DNA of 39,329 nt from Haliea sp. (GTDB taxonomy: Bacteria; Pseudomonadota; Gammaproteobacteria; Pseudomonadales; Halieaceae), in the NCBI GenBank assembly GCA_002692965.1, contig NZNC01000011.1:1-39329 (forward strand), in the 5' to 3' direction. The notes beneath the pieces were generated by a model that was not told the origin of the DNA, made no database searches, and was given only the letters and a program-made list of their open reading frames with translations. The translations under genes and the position numbers were made by a program. Positions 8,661 through 17,086 of the stretch are shown piece by piece (within the stretch, counting starts at the first letter, position 1; each line of letters opens with the position of its first letter).

Positions 8661-9407
8661 TCATTCAGACGGAGCGCCGTCGGTCACCACCACGGGTACG
8701 GGGACGCGCCCCAGCAGGTCGGGATCCTCGCGAAACAGCCGTTGCAAGGCCTCCCGTCGCAGCTGCAGGGCACCGCCCCGGGCCTGTGTCAGATGCCGCT
8801 CCAGCGCCGGGGCAGCCATCGGCGGCAGCTGCTCCAGCCCCTGAAACAGTGGGGCCAGCCGCGCCAGTGGCTCGGCGTCGCCGTAGAGCCGCAGCGGGCC
8901 GGGCTGCAGGGGCTGACGTTCGTCCCAGATCACCACCGTACAGGGCGCCCGCAGCAGCAGAGCGCGGGAGGTGGAACCCAGGCGAACCCCCCACTGCCCC
9001 GCCAACCCGGCCTTGCCCAGCACCAGCAGGTCGCCAGGCCCCGCCTGGGCCAGGGTTTCACTGACCACGCGGCCTCGGCTCACCTGCAGAGAGTGTTTGA
9101 TGTCCCGCCCGGCCACCGCCCTGCGCAAGGCCTCGTCGGCGCGCAGGCGCTGATGACGCAGCGTGGAGGTCAGGGAATCCATGGACAGAGGGCGCGCCAG
9201 CCCCGTGCGCCCGCCCACTTCCCGGGAGAAGGGAAAACCGGCGCAGTCGAGCAGATCCTGGTCCTCGATATAGAGGGCCAACAGCTCCGCGCGCCCGCGG
9301 CTGGCCAGCTCCACGGCCGCGGCGAGGGCCGCGATGCTTTGCCGCGAGGCATCCAGCAGGGCGAGCACACGCTCTGGCGCAGCCTGCAGCGGGGCATCAG
9401 CGTTCAT
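8661..9407 (-). CDS. Universal-stress-like protein coupled to Lon-type protease
   Basis: 248 residues from the ATG at 9407, chosen because GGAGG lies 6 nt upstream; the frame is open further upstream but has no support there. The N-terminus alternates strands and helices as in the Usp/HUP fold (RVLALLDASRQSIAALAAAVELA, then ELLALYIED). A typical Usp second half follows, with DLLVLGKAG and a LGSTSRALLLRAPCTVVIW segment. That segment resembles the G-x(9)-G(S/T) ATP motif of nucleotide-binding Usp proteins, but only partly. The start codon overlaps the upstream protease stop by 11 nt, so the two are translated together. This suggests a stress-linked partner of the protease (inference). Confidence 0.78.
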   Translation of the reverse strand: MNADAPLQAAPERVLALLDASRQSIAALAAAVELASRGRAELLALYIEDQDLLDCAGFPFSREVGGRTGLARPLSMDSLTSTLRHQRLRADEALRRAVAGRDIKHSLQVSRGRVVSETLAQAGPGDLLVLGKAGLAGQWGVRLGSTSRALLLRAPCTVVIWDERQPLQPGPLRLYGDAEPLARLAPLFQGLEQLPPMAAPALERHLTQARGGALQLRREALQRLFREDPDLLGRVPVPVVVTDGAPSE

Positions 9408-11772
9408 CGTCGCCCTCCCCATGCTCCGCGCCAGAGTTCTCCTCCTGCTTGCCGGCTGCCTTGACCACATCGGCAAAGTCCTGCAATCGGGCCTGCACAC
9501 GCTCGGCAATCGCCGCCGGCGCCTCCCCGGTGAGCAGCTCCAGGGCTTCGTCAACATGGCGCAGGGGATAGATGCGGAAATGGTCCGCCTCCACCGCCTG
9601 TCGCACCGCCGGCTTCAGCATCAGATGTTCAACATTGCTGGCGGGCAGCAGCACCGCCCGCCCCTCGACCTCACCGCGAGCGGCGCAGATATCGAAAAAG
9701 CCCTCGATTTTTTCGTTGACGCCCCCCACCGCCTGCACCTCGCCACGCTGGTTGATGGAACCGGTGACGGCGAAGCGCTGTGACAGCGGCAGACCCGCGA
9801 TGGCGGACACCAGGGCACAGACCTCGGCGACGGAAGCACTATCACCCTCAACGCCACCATAGGACTGCTCGAAAGCGAGACTGGCGGACAACGACAGCAC
9901 GCTGTCTGGGGCATAGCGGCCGGCCAGGTAGCGGGAGAGTATCATCACGGCCTTGGAGTGAATGCGCCCCCCGAGGCGGGCCTCGCGCTCGATATCCACC
10001 ACCTGCCCGGGTCCCGGGCGGGCGGTCGCGGTAATCCGGGTCGGCTGGCCAAAGGCAAAATCCCCCAACGCCAGTACCGACAAGCCGTTGACCTGCCCCA
10101 CCTCGCTACCGTCAGTGGCGATCATCACGACGCCGCGATCGATCATCTCGTGGCTGCGCTCGCGCAGGCGACTGGCCCGCCAGACCTGCTGCTCTACGGT
10201 GCGCTCGATATGCTGCCGCTCGATCAGCGCGGCGCCATCCTCCCCGGCCCAGTGATCCGCTTCCCGGAGCAGGTCGCGCAGCTCGCGGTGGCGGGCCGTC
10301 AACCTGCGCTGGTCATCGGCCAGACGACTGGCGTACTCGATCGTGGCCGCAACGCCACCGGGCGCCAGCGGTCGCAGCTCCGCCTGCCGCGCCAGGGTGC
10401 CCACCAGGCGCGCATAGACCTCCTGTTGGTCGGCGTCCCGCGCCAGGCTGTCCTCGAGGTCGGCCTGGACCTTGAACAATTCCAGGAACTCCGGGTCGTG
10501 CTCGCACAGGAGGTAGTAGAGCAGGCGCTCCCCGAGCAAGACCACCTTGACATCCAGGGGAATCGGCTCCGGCTCGAGGGTCACCGTGCTGATCAGCCCA
10601 TAAGCCTGCTCCAGGGATTCCGTGCGGATCTCCCGGGCGCGCATCACCCGCTTCAGCGTCTCCCAGGCCCCGGGCTGCATCAGCAACGCTCGTACATCCA
10701 GCAACAGATAGCCGCCATTGGCGCGGTGCAGGGCGCCCGCCCGGATCAGGGAAAAATCGGTCATCAGGGTGCCGTTGTGCACATGGTGCTCGATGCGCCC
10801 CACCAGGTGCTGGTGGCCCGGCAAATCCTGGTAGACCACCGGCGCACCGTGGGTGTCGGCGTTGTCCACCAGCAGGTTGACCTGGAAGCGGCTGAACAGG
10901 GCCTCCGCCGGCAATTCCGCGCGCTCATCGATAAAAGAGCCGACGTGCTGCAGAATCGCCCCGCGGCAGGCCTTGAGATGCGCCAGCACTCCCTGGTGGT
11001 CCGCGTAGCGCTCCTCCAGTTCGGCGAAGGGCGCTCCGGTCGCGGTCTCCAGCATTTCGGCGTTCAGGGCATCCACCTGCTGGCGCAGCTCCCGGGCCAG
11101 GTTGGGCATCTGACGTATGGCCTGGGTGAGCTTGCGTTGCAGGATTTCCACCGTGGCCTCTATGCGCTCCCGCTCTTCCTGGGAAAGCTTCTGGAAATCT
11201 TCGGGCGACATCATCCCCTCTTTGCCGTCCGCGGGGGCAAAGGTAAAGCCGTTGGGGGTGGGTACCAGCAGGATGTCCTGCTCCCGCGCCTCCCGGCGCA
11301 CCGCCTCGATGGCGTCGCGCTGACGCTCATTGGCCGCCTGGTTCATTTCGTGCAGGCGATTCTGGTACTCCTCGCTCTCGAACAGGCCGGGGATGGCGAC
11401 CTTGAGCTCCTGCACCAGTTGCTCCAGGTCGGCGCGCAGCTGCCGGCCTATGCCGGCGGGCAAGGACAGGTGCAGTGGCTGGGACGGATCCTCGAAATTG
11501 TAGCGGTAACACCAGTCGCCGGGCGCCGACTCCTTGGCCGCTCGCTCGCTGAGGAACTGGCTCACCAGGTCGTGATGACCGTGTCCGGGGTCACCCAGCA
11601 GGTAGACGTTAAAACCGTCCGAACGCATGGCGGCCCCGAATCCCAGGGCGTCGCGGGCGCGCGCCTGACCGCTCAGCAGATCCAGCGGCTCGAGGTCAGC
11701 GGTGGAAGTGAAGGTGAAGTCCGTGTGCGAACAGGCGCGGTAGACCTGTTGCAAGGTCAGTGGTTCCGGCAC
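9397..11772 (-). CDS. Lon-family ATP-dependent protease (AAA_32/LonB-like)
   Basis: 791 residues. The N-terminal half is the AAA module of the Lon-like 'ATP-dependent protease' group, with a long coiled-coil insertion around 150-240 and a Walker B-like GGYLLLDVRALL. The C-terminal proteolytic domain has catalytic Ser645 (in EGDSAS) and Lys688 (in VNEKIEG). They are 43 residues apart, as in E. coli Lon (S679/K722). The P-loop reads LLGDPGHGHHDLV, lacking the usual Lys or Arg, so ATP binding may be altered. It has no Lon N-terminal substrate domain, as expected for this group, which is cytoplasmic. It overlaps the Usp-like gene downstream. Whether ATP hydrolysis is retained is open. Confidence 0.9.
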   Translation of the reverse strand: MPEPLTLQQVYRACSHTDFTFTSTADLEPLDLLSGQARARDALGFGAAMRSDGFNVYLLGDPGHGHHDLVSQFLSERAAKESAPGDWCYRYNFEDPSQPLHLSLPAGIGRQLRADLEQLVQELKVAIPGLFESEEYQNRLHEMNQAANERQRDAIEAVRREAREQDILLVPTPNGFTFAPADGKEGMMSPEDFQKLSQEERERIEATVEILQRKLTQAIRQMPNLARELRQQVDALNAEMLETATGAPFAELEERYADHQGVLAHLKACRGAILQHVGSFIDERAELPAEALFSRFQVNLLVDNADTHGAPVVYQDLPGHQHLVGRIEHHVHNGTLMTDFSLIRAGALHRANGGYLLLDVRALLMQPGAWETLKRVMRAREIRTESLEQAYGLISTVTLEPEPIPLDVKVVLLGERLLYYLLCEHDPEFLELFKVQADLEDSLARDADQQEVYARLVGTLARQAELRPLAPGGVAATIEYASRLADDQRRLTARHRELRDLLREADHWAGEDGAALIERQHIERTVEQQVWRASRLRERSHEMIDRGVVMIATDGSEVGQVNGLSVLALGDFAFGQPTRITATARPGPGQVVDIEREARLGGRIHSKAVMILSRYLAGRYAPDSVLSLSASLAFEQSYGGVEGDSASVAEVCALVSAIAGLPLSQRFAVTGSINQRGEVQAVGGVNEKIEGFFDICAARGEVEGRAVLLPASNVEHLMLKPAVRQAVEADHFRIYPLRHVDEALELLTGEAPAAIAERVQARLQDFADVVKAAGKQEENSGAEHGEGDDER

Positions 11773-11836
11773 GCAGCGCTCCCTTGCCAGCCAGTGTGCT
11801 CAGGATGTTAGCACGCGAGCAACATTTCTCCAGGGC

Positions 11837-11864
11837 AAAAAAAACCCGGGGCCGAGGCCCCGGG
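11837..11864 (-). terminator. Rho-independent terminator for the small secreted-protein gene
   Basis: A strong GC hairpin (CCCGGGGC at 11845-11852 pairing with GCCCCGGG at 11857-11864, loop CGAG) is followed, on the minus strand, by eight T residues (A-run at 11837-11844 on the plus strand). It lies 27 bp past the stop of the gene at 11892-12176 and before the Lon-type gene, so the two are separate transcripts. Confidence 0.92.
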
Positions 11865-11891
11865 TGGAAGCGCATACCTGGGTGGTGAAAC

Positions 11892-12176
11892 TCAGCTGGC
11901 GGGCGTGGCCAGACGGCGGGCCAATTGCTCTTCCAGCTTCTTGTTCAGTTTTTCCGCCAGCTCATCGGCGGAAATCGTCGGCGTCGCGCTGACGGGCAGC
12001 TCGAGCGCCGGCTCGGGGGTCTTGACCACCGGCGCTTCCCACAGGGGCGCGCCTTGGGTGTTCATGGCCAGCGTGATAGCCCCTTCGCCGGTAGCGGTTT
12101 CCGCCGCCACGGCGTGGGCGAGAACCAGGCTCAGCAGAACGGTGCTGGCTTTGGCGATAGAGGTCAGAATCTTCAT
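11892..12176 (-). CDS. Small secreted protein of unknown function
   Basis: 94 residues. A cleavable signal peptide (MKILTSIAKAS, hydrophobic core, AHAVAAE) predicts export, cleaved near residue 25. The mature part is a Pro/Thr/Glu-rich linker followed by an amphipathic charged helix (DELAEKLNKKLEEQLARRL) at the C-terminus. There are no cysteines. AGGAGAG lies 5 nt before the ATG. It is a single-gene transcript with its own terminator, and its upstream region carries a perfect inverted repeat that could be an operator. I do not recognise the family; a small periplasmic, perhaps stress-induced, protein is possible. Confidence 0.78.
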   Translation of the reverse strand: MKILTSIAKASTVLLSLVLAHAVAAETATGEGAITLAMNTQGAPLWEAPVVKTPEPALELPVSATPTISADELAEKLNKKLEEQLARRLATPAS

Positions 12177-12199
12177 GTGTCTCTCCTTGATGACGGTGC

Positions 12200-12231
12200 T
12201 GTGTTACCACAACGGTGCGTATGGTAACACA
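12200..12231. promoter_or_regulatory. Operator-like inverted repeat TGTGTTACCA-N12-TGGTAACACA
   Basis: The two 10-bp arms (12200-12209 and 12222-12231) are perfect inverted repeats. Their centres are 22 bp apart, two helical turns, as expected for a dimeric regulator. It lies 24 bp upstream of the ATG of the small secreted-protein gene, within its leader or promoter. The GTTACC word recurs at 12363-12368, with GTAAC at 12371-12375 and GTTACC at 12418-12423. The rest of 12177-12418 is AT-rich and holds no gene that I can support. Confidence 0.6.
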
Positions 12232-12418
12232 TGTACGCAGAACATCACCTATTGGAACATGAATTTTTGTTTATATTTGAAACAAACGGCGCGTGAAAAG
12301 TTGGCATAAATCCCGTACATCTAAGATTTAATTATTTGTTTTATATAGCTTTTATTGATTTTGTTACCCAGTAACACCGAGCTGAACATATTTTGACCAG
12401 GCAGCCTCGAACAAAGTG

Positions 12419-13048
12419 TTACCTTCCGGAAAGTCCTGACCCCGGCAGTGCTGGAGCGCCGCGCAAGCCGTGTGCGCTCACCGGAAGATGCTCCATCTCG
12501 ATGCGCACGTTTCTCGCCGCTGCCTCCTGCCCCAGGATGGCACCAATGCGCTCGGGGGTATCGGCGTTTTCCTCGCGGATGCGAATCACCACATCGTCAA
12601 AAAAGCTCTCGAAGTGGCCCGGCGCAACCATTAGCAGCAGGCGTGCAGGCTGTTCGTGGGGGTTCCAGAACCCGTGGCGGTGGCCCCGGGGGAGTATCGC
12701 CACCGTGCCGGCGGGCGCCGCGCGCTCCTCGGCACCGTTGAGAAACATCACCGCTCCCTCCATCACGACAAAATACTCGTCCTCGTCCCTGTGGGTGTGG
12801 GGCGGCGCGCCAAGGCTACGAGGGGCCAGGGTCAGCTCGAGCATGCTGAGACCGGACGGGGTGTCCCGCGGCCGGACTACCTGCCGTGTCGCATGCCCGG
12901 GAAACGGCAGTGAAACCCCGGACTCGAGATGGGTAATGCGCGGCAGCGGCCCGGGTTGCGCAGTATCCGCAGCCGTCGCCGGAACGAAGGCCAGACCGAC
13001 CGCAATTCCGGTAACAGCAGCCCAGATGGCTGTAAACACAGACGCCAT
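12419..13048 (-). CDS. Secreted cupin-domain protein
   Basis: 209 residues with an N-terminal signal peptide (hydrophobic to about residue 22, ending VPATAAD), so probably periplasmic. The central cupin has PPHTHRDEDEYFVVMEG, giving the metal-binding H-x-H...E set, and the second motif PRGHRHGFWNP with its His. This is a single-domain cupin of the kind that binds Fe, Mn or Zn and may act as a dioxygenase or a small-molecule binder; the substrate is not readable. The C-terminal tail is low-complexity (GAPALPGSGLSGR). GGGAGG precedes the ATG by 6 nt. Its 3' end lies close to a GTTACC repeat. Confidence 0.85.
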   Translation of the reverse strand: MASVFTAIWAAVTGIAVGLAFVPATAADTAQPGPLPRITHLESGVSLPFPGHATRQVVRPRDTPSGLSMLELTLAPRSLGAPPHTHRDEDEYFVVMEGAVMFLNGAEERAAPAGTVAILPRGHRHGFWNPHEQPARLLLMVAPGHFESFFDDVVIRIREENADTPERIGAILGQEAAARNVRIEMEHLPVSAHGLRGAPALPGSGLSGR

Positions 13049-13325
13049 GTTGCCTCCCTCGCTCAGGCCCGCAGAGTCTCAACGGCGCTGTTCTTTTTAT
13101 ACGCTTGTTATACGCTTGACGCGGGCCGCGCCCGGACCCTGCTCAAAGATTAGCCACCCGGAACGGGGCGTCAAGGTCGGCCTATTGCTGAGGCGAAGCC
13201 TCGCGTAATACATTTGGGGGATGCGCAACCCACCGATAAGTGACTAGTCTTGCCCGCCCGTTGAACGGTCTCTGCCGACCACCAGGCCGGCTTATAACGA
13301 CTATTAAAGAAAGGAGAGTTTGCCC
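13049..13325. promoter_or_regulatory. Divergent intergenic region with tandem 11-bp repeats
   Basis: This 277-bp gap separates the cupin gene (minus) from the TonB-dependent receptor gene (plus). It contains a perfect tandem duplication of TTATACGCTTG (13097-13107 and 13108-13118). On the minus strand each copy contains TATAA, so the repeats may carry -10 elements for the cupin gene. A small hairpin, GAGGC-GAA-GCCTC, lies at 13190-13202. For the plus strand, CTTATAACGA at 13291-13300 is a possible -10 without a convincing -35. Confidence 0.45.
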
Positions 13326-15623
13326 ATGGCAATGCACAGCCCCCGTCGACTGCCACGCCACCTGACACCCCTGGTGCTTTCCACCGCGGTACTGGCTGCC
13401 AGCCAGGCCCAGGCCCAGCTGGAAGAAGTTGTGGTGACTGCACAGAAACGCGAACAGTCCCTGCAGGACGCCCCCATCGCCATCACCGCCTTCGGCCAGA
13501 ACGAGCTGGAACAGAAAGGCGTGCGCGACCTGGTGGACCTCGGCACCTTCGCCCCCAATGTCAAGGTAGCGCCGCTGCCCTCCAACACCGCCAAGGCGAC
13601 TGTCGCCATTCGTGGCTCTGTCACCTCCAACCCGGCCATCTACTGGGAACCCACCGTCGGCATTTACCTGGACGGCGCCTATGTCGGCAAATTCTCCGGC
13701 AACGTTTTCAAGCTGGCGGAAGTCGAGCGGATTGAAGTTCTGCGCGGCCCCCAGGGCACCCTGTTTGGCCGCAACACCTCCGGCGGTGCCATCAACGTGA
13801 TCACCCAGGAACCCACCGGTGAGCTGGGCGGCAAGCTGCGCGCCGGCGTGGGCAACTTCGGCTACGGCGAGCTCTATGGCTCCCTCGACCTGCCCGCCTT
13901 CGACCTCGGCGGCGCCGGCAGCCTGGCGGCCAAGATCAGCCTGTCGACGGACGAGCGCGATGGCTTCTACGACAATGTCGAGCCAGCCCCCGGGACCACC
14001 ATCACCCACCCCTTCACCGGTCAGCCGATCCCGGCCAACCCGGCGGGCTCCAGCAAGGAGCACAACGCCGCCGAAAGCACTATCGGCCGCCTGGACCTGC
14101 TGTGGGACGTCTCCGACCGCCTGTCGATCCGCTATTCCTACGACGACGTGGATGTCGACAATACGCCGGCCAAGCCCCAGTTCACGGACCTGGACACCTC
14201 CAACCTGACCTTCGGCTTCCCGATGCCCGCGGATCTGGCGCAGTTCGTGACCCGCGAGAATGACAACATCGACGAAAACTCGGTGGATGCGGACACCGCG
14301 GAGGAGTTCGAGTCCAGTAGCCACACGGTCACCGCCGAATATGATCTCGGCGATCTGGGCTTCCTGGGCGACGCCTCGCTGAAGTACATCTTCAACGACC
14401 GCGACCTGGACTTCTACCAGAGCCTGGACAACGACGGCACGCCCTTCTCGATCTTCCATTCGCAGATCTTCGAGGACTACACCCAGAAATCCCATGAACT
14501 GCAGTGGACCGGCAGCCGCGACCGTGTCAACTACGTCCTGGGCCTGTACTACTTCGAGGAGCAGGCCGACGTCTTCAACCCCCTGCAGCCCCTGAACAGC
14601 TTCTTCGGACCGCTGCAGCAGGACAATGCCTACGGCCTGGAATCCGAACAGATCGCCGCCTACGCCCAGGCAGACTGGGTGCCGCCGATCATGAACGAGC
14701 GCCTGACCATCACCGCCGGCCTGCGCTGGACCGATGAGGAGAAGTCTGTCTACATCGACCACCCCGGTGACAACCCGCCCTTCAGCGGCGAGAACAAGGA
14801 CGATTTCACCAACGTCTCACCCACGGTCATCTTTGCTTACGAGTTCAGCGATCAGCTGAACGCTTACGCCAAGTACGCCCAGGGCTGGAAGTCCGGTGGT
14901 TTCAATGGTGAAGCGGGCAGCATTGAGTCCTTCAACCGCGGCTACGACGCCGAGGAAATCGACTCCTGGGAGATCGGCTTCAAGAGCCGCTGGCTGAACG
15001 ACACCCTGCAAATCAACGGCGCCGCCTTCTTCAACGACGAGAAGGACATCCAGCTGTCGGTCTTCGTGCCCTCCGAATCCGGCACCGCGGCCTCGGTGAT
15101 CGAGAACGCCGGCCAGGCGGAGAAGAAGGGTGTCGAGCTCGAGGTGGTCTACTCGCCCACCGCGGACCTGATGCTCACCGCCAACTACGGTTACCTGGAT
15201 TCCGAGTTCAAGGAATTCCTGACCTTTGACCCCGCGCTGGGTCAGACCGTGGACGTCGCCGACCAGCGTTTCACCCAGTACACGCCAGAGCACACGGTCA
15301 ACGTGGGCGTCGAGTACACGGTACTGCGCGAGCACTTCGGCGAGCTGATCGCTCGGGTGGACTACAGCTACAACGATGACTACACCCCCTACGTGACGCC
15401 GGAGCAGAAAGCCGTTTCCGACATCAAGGGCTACGGGCTGCTCAACGCGCGCCTGACCCTGACTGAGATCCCCGTGGGTGACAATCAGCTGCAGATCGCG
15501 CTGTGGGGCAAGAACCTGACCGACAACGAGTACCGTCTGAACACGGTGCCCTTTGGTCCTTTCACCACCAGCTTCTTCGGCAACCCCCGCACCTACGGCC
15601 TGGAAGCCCAGTACACCTTCTGA
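13326..15623 (+). CDS. TonB-dependent outer-membrane receptor
   Basis: 765 residues. A signal peptide ends near SQAQA and is followed directly by the TonB-box-like LEEVVVTAQK. The plug domain contains the usual VAIRG, GIYLDGAYV and RIEVLRGPQGTLFGRN-T-GGAINV motifs. The rest is a 22-strand barrel with aromatic girdles, closing in QYTF. It belongs to the large marine TonB-receptor group that imports siderophores, sugars or other small organics; the ligand cannot be assigned from neighbours. AAGGAGAG precedes the ATG at 13326. TTG at 13320 and a second ATG at 13332 are alternatives but have worse spacing or no added support. A terminator follows. Confidence 0.93.
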   Translation: MAMHSPRRLPRHLTPLVLSTAVLAASQAQAQLEEVVVTAQKREQSLQDAPIAITAFGQNELEQKGVRDLVDLGTFAPNVKVAPLPSNTAKATVAIRGSVTSNPAIYWEPTVGIYLDGAYVGKFSGNVFKLAEVERIEVLRGPQGTLFGRNTSGGAINVITQEPTGELGGKLRAGVGNFGYGELYGSLDLPAFDLGGAGSLAAKISLSTDERDGFYDNVEPAPGTTITHPFTGQPIPANPAGSSKEHNAAESTIGRLDLLWDVSDRLSIRYSYDDVDVDNTPAKPQFTDLDTSNLTFGFPMPADLAQFVTRENDNIDENSVDADTAEEFESSSHTVTAEYDLGDLGFLGDASLKYIFNDRDLDFYQSLDNDGTPFSIFHSQIFEDYTQKSHELQWTGSRDRVNYVLGLYYFEEQADVFNPLQPLNSFFGPLQQDNAYGLESEQIAAYAQADWVPPIMNERLTITAGLRWTDEEKSVYIDHPGDNPPFSGENKDDFTNVSPTVIFAYEFSDQLNAYAKYAQGWKSGGFNGEAGSIESFNRGYDAEEIDSWEIGFKSRWLNDTLQINGAAFFNDEKDIQLSVFVPSESGTAASVIENAGQAEKKGVELEVVYSPTADLMLTANYGYLDSEFKEFLTFDPALGQTVDVADQRFTQYTPEHTVNVGVEYTVLREHFGELIARVDYSYNDDYTPYVTPEQKAVSDIKGYGLLNARLTLTEIPVGDNQLQIALWGKNLTDNEYRLNTVPFGPFTTSFFGNPRTYGLEAQYTF

Positions 15624-15645
15624 TCACCGACATGCAATGCTTTCA

Positions 15646-15669
15646 GGGGGCCTCAGGGCCCCCTTTTTT
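15646..15669 (+). terminator. Rho-independent terminator of the first TonB receptor gene
   Basis: GGGGGCC (15646-15652) pairs with GGCCCCC (15657-15663) across loop TCAG and is followed by six T residues. It ends the receptor transcript 23 bp after the stop. Confidence 0.93.
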
Positions 15670-15769
15670 GTGGGCATGCTTGGGGGCCTGCGGCCGGCAA
15701 TCCCAGCGCCCCCGCCTTCCCCGCTGCCTCGAGCGAGCCGCCAGGGAAGCGCTGTTCGAGATCGGAGGG

Positions 15770-15805
15770 GTGATCCTGTATAGTGATCGGTTCCCCCGGG
15801 TGATC
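15770..15805 (+). promoter_or_regulatory. Possible promoter with three GTGATC direct repeats
   Basis: GTGATC occurs at 15770-15775, 15783-15788 and 15800-15805, all in one orientation. TATAGT at 15779-15784 is a fair -10 for the ATP-grasp cluster, though no good -35 is present. The repeats flank and overlap it, as repressor sites would. Elsewhere in 15670-15855 I see no gene. Confidence 0.4.
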
Positions 15806-15855
15806 GCAGCTACCCCCGCGAGCCCGCAAACCCGCCGACCACAAGGAGGCGCACG

Positions 15856-17079
15856 ATGGAGAAGAACCCGGACAAAGGTTATATCGCACTATTGGGCTGG
15901 TCCCTGGCCGCGGTCGAGGCCGCGGAAACCTTCGACCGACGCTATGTCGTCGTGGCACCCAACTGGGCAGAGGAATACTGCGAAAAGCACAACATCCCCT
16001 ATGTCCCCTGGAACTTCGAGCGCCTGAACGATCGCTCCATCGAGATCGCGGAAACCCTGCGCGACATGGGGGTCGACGTCGCCGTGCCCCTGTTCGAGGA
16101 AACCGTGGAGTGGGCCGGCGCCATCAACTCGGTGCTGCTCCAGAGCCCCCGGCTTTACGGCCAGTCCCTGCTGCTGCGTGACAAGGCGCTGATGAAACGG
16201 CGCGCCCAGCTGGGTGGCATTCGGGTCGGCATCTTCGAAGAGGCGCACGACAAAGAAGACGTGATTCGCTTCCTCAAGCGCGTCAACCAGACCCTGCTCA
16301 AGCTGGACGGGGACCCCAACGATCCGATTCACCTGAAGGCCTTCGACAAGGCGGGCTGCCTGGGCCACCGGGTGATCCGTACGCCCGACGAAGTGGACAG
16401 CATCCCCGACGAGGAATTTCCGGTGCTGATGGAATCCCACCTGGACGGCTGGGAGTTCGCGGTGGAGGCCTGGGTCCACAATGGCAAGATCGCCTTCCTG
16501 AACATTTCCGAATATGTCAGCCTGGGCTACTCGGTATTCGTGCCCGCCTCTCCCGAGCTGGAACACTACCGCCCGCAGATCACCGCGCAAATCGAGAAGC
16601 TGATCAAGGCCTTCGATATCGAGTTTGGCCTGATCCACCCCGAGTACTTCGTGACCAGTGACGGCGAGATGTACTTCGGCGAGGTGGCCTACCGGCCGCC
16701 GGGCTTCAAGGTTTTCGAACTGCTGGAACGGGTCTACGGCTTCAACGCCTACCAGGCCACCATGCTGGTATTCGACCCCAAGGCAAGCGCTGAGGAAGTC
16801 CAGCAGTTCTTCCCGCGGGAGGTGGAAGATGCCAACGGCTACGCCGGCTGTTTTGGCGTGTCCCCCCGCCGCCGGGTGGTGAGCCGCCTCGAGATACCGG
16901 AAGAAGTGGAGGACGACCCCTACTTTGAATCACACGAACTGACTCCGCCCGTGGAGGAGACCGTCACCAAGCGGACGGCCTTCGGTACCCACTGGGGCCT
17001 GGTGTACTTCCGCGGCGAAGATCCGCTCCGCCTGCGGGACCTGCTCAAACACCAGGAAGAGCTGGACTATTACATATAG
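15856..17079 (+). CDS. ATP-grasp ligase-like enzyme, substrate unknown
   Basis: 407 residues. The fold order fits ATP-grasp enzymes: a pre-ATP-grasp Rossmann-like N-terminus (ALLGWSLAAVEAAETF), RDKALMKRRAQLGG near 108-121 where the lid begins, a DPIHLKAFDKAG strand with Lys161, MESHLDGWEFAVEAWV near 192-206, and GEMYFGEVAYRPPGF near 270-284. In typical family members the last motif reads E-(I/V)-N-P-R; here Glu276 is kept but Asn is replaced by Ala278. Such enzymes activate a carboxylate as acyl phosphate and join it to an amine or thiol. AGGAGG lies 7 nt before the ATG. The next gene starts 7 nt after its stop, which implies a joint function. Confidence 0.82.
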   Translation: MEKNPDKGYIALLGWSLAAVEAAETFDRRYVVVAPNWAEEYCEKHNIPYVPWNFERLNDRSIEIAETLRDMGVDVAVPLFEETVEWAGAINSVLLQSPRLYGQSLLLRDKALMKRRAQLGGIRVGIFEEAHDKEDVIRFLKRVNQTLLKLDGDPNDPIHLKAFDKAGCLGHRVIRTPDEVDSIPDEEFPVLMESHLDGWEFAVEAWVHNGKIAFLNISEYVSLGYSVFVPASPELEHYRPQITAQIEKLIKAFDIEFGLIHPEYFVTSDGEMYFGEVAYRPPGFKVFELLERVYGFNAYQATMLVFDPKASAEEVQQFFPREVEDANGYAGCFGVSPRRRVVSRLEIPEEVEDDPYFESHELTPPVEETVTKRTAFGTHWGLVYFRGEDPLRLRDLLKHQEELDYYI

Positions 17080-17086
17080 GGCAGAC

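Noticed and set aside
9958-11811. A 617-codon plus-strand open frame opposite the Lon-type gene
   Set aside because: Shadow of high GC at third positions; no motif, no ribosome site, and the minus strand encodes the protease.
12177-12418. A possible small plus-strand gene in the AT-rich gap
   Set aside because: The open frame starts inside another gene on the opposite strand, has no ribosome site, and the translated peptide has no coherent features.
13190-13202. GAGGC-GAA-GCCTC hairpin as a terminator
   Set aside because: The stem is short, there is no T-run, and it lies upstream of both neighbouring genes, not after one.
13182-14762. A 526-codon minus-strand open frame within the first TonB receptor
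   Set aside because: Antisense shadow of the receptor, with no signal or domain pattern.
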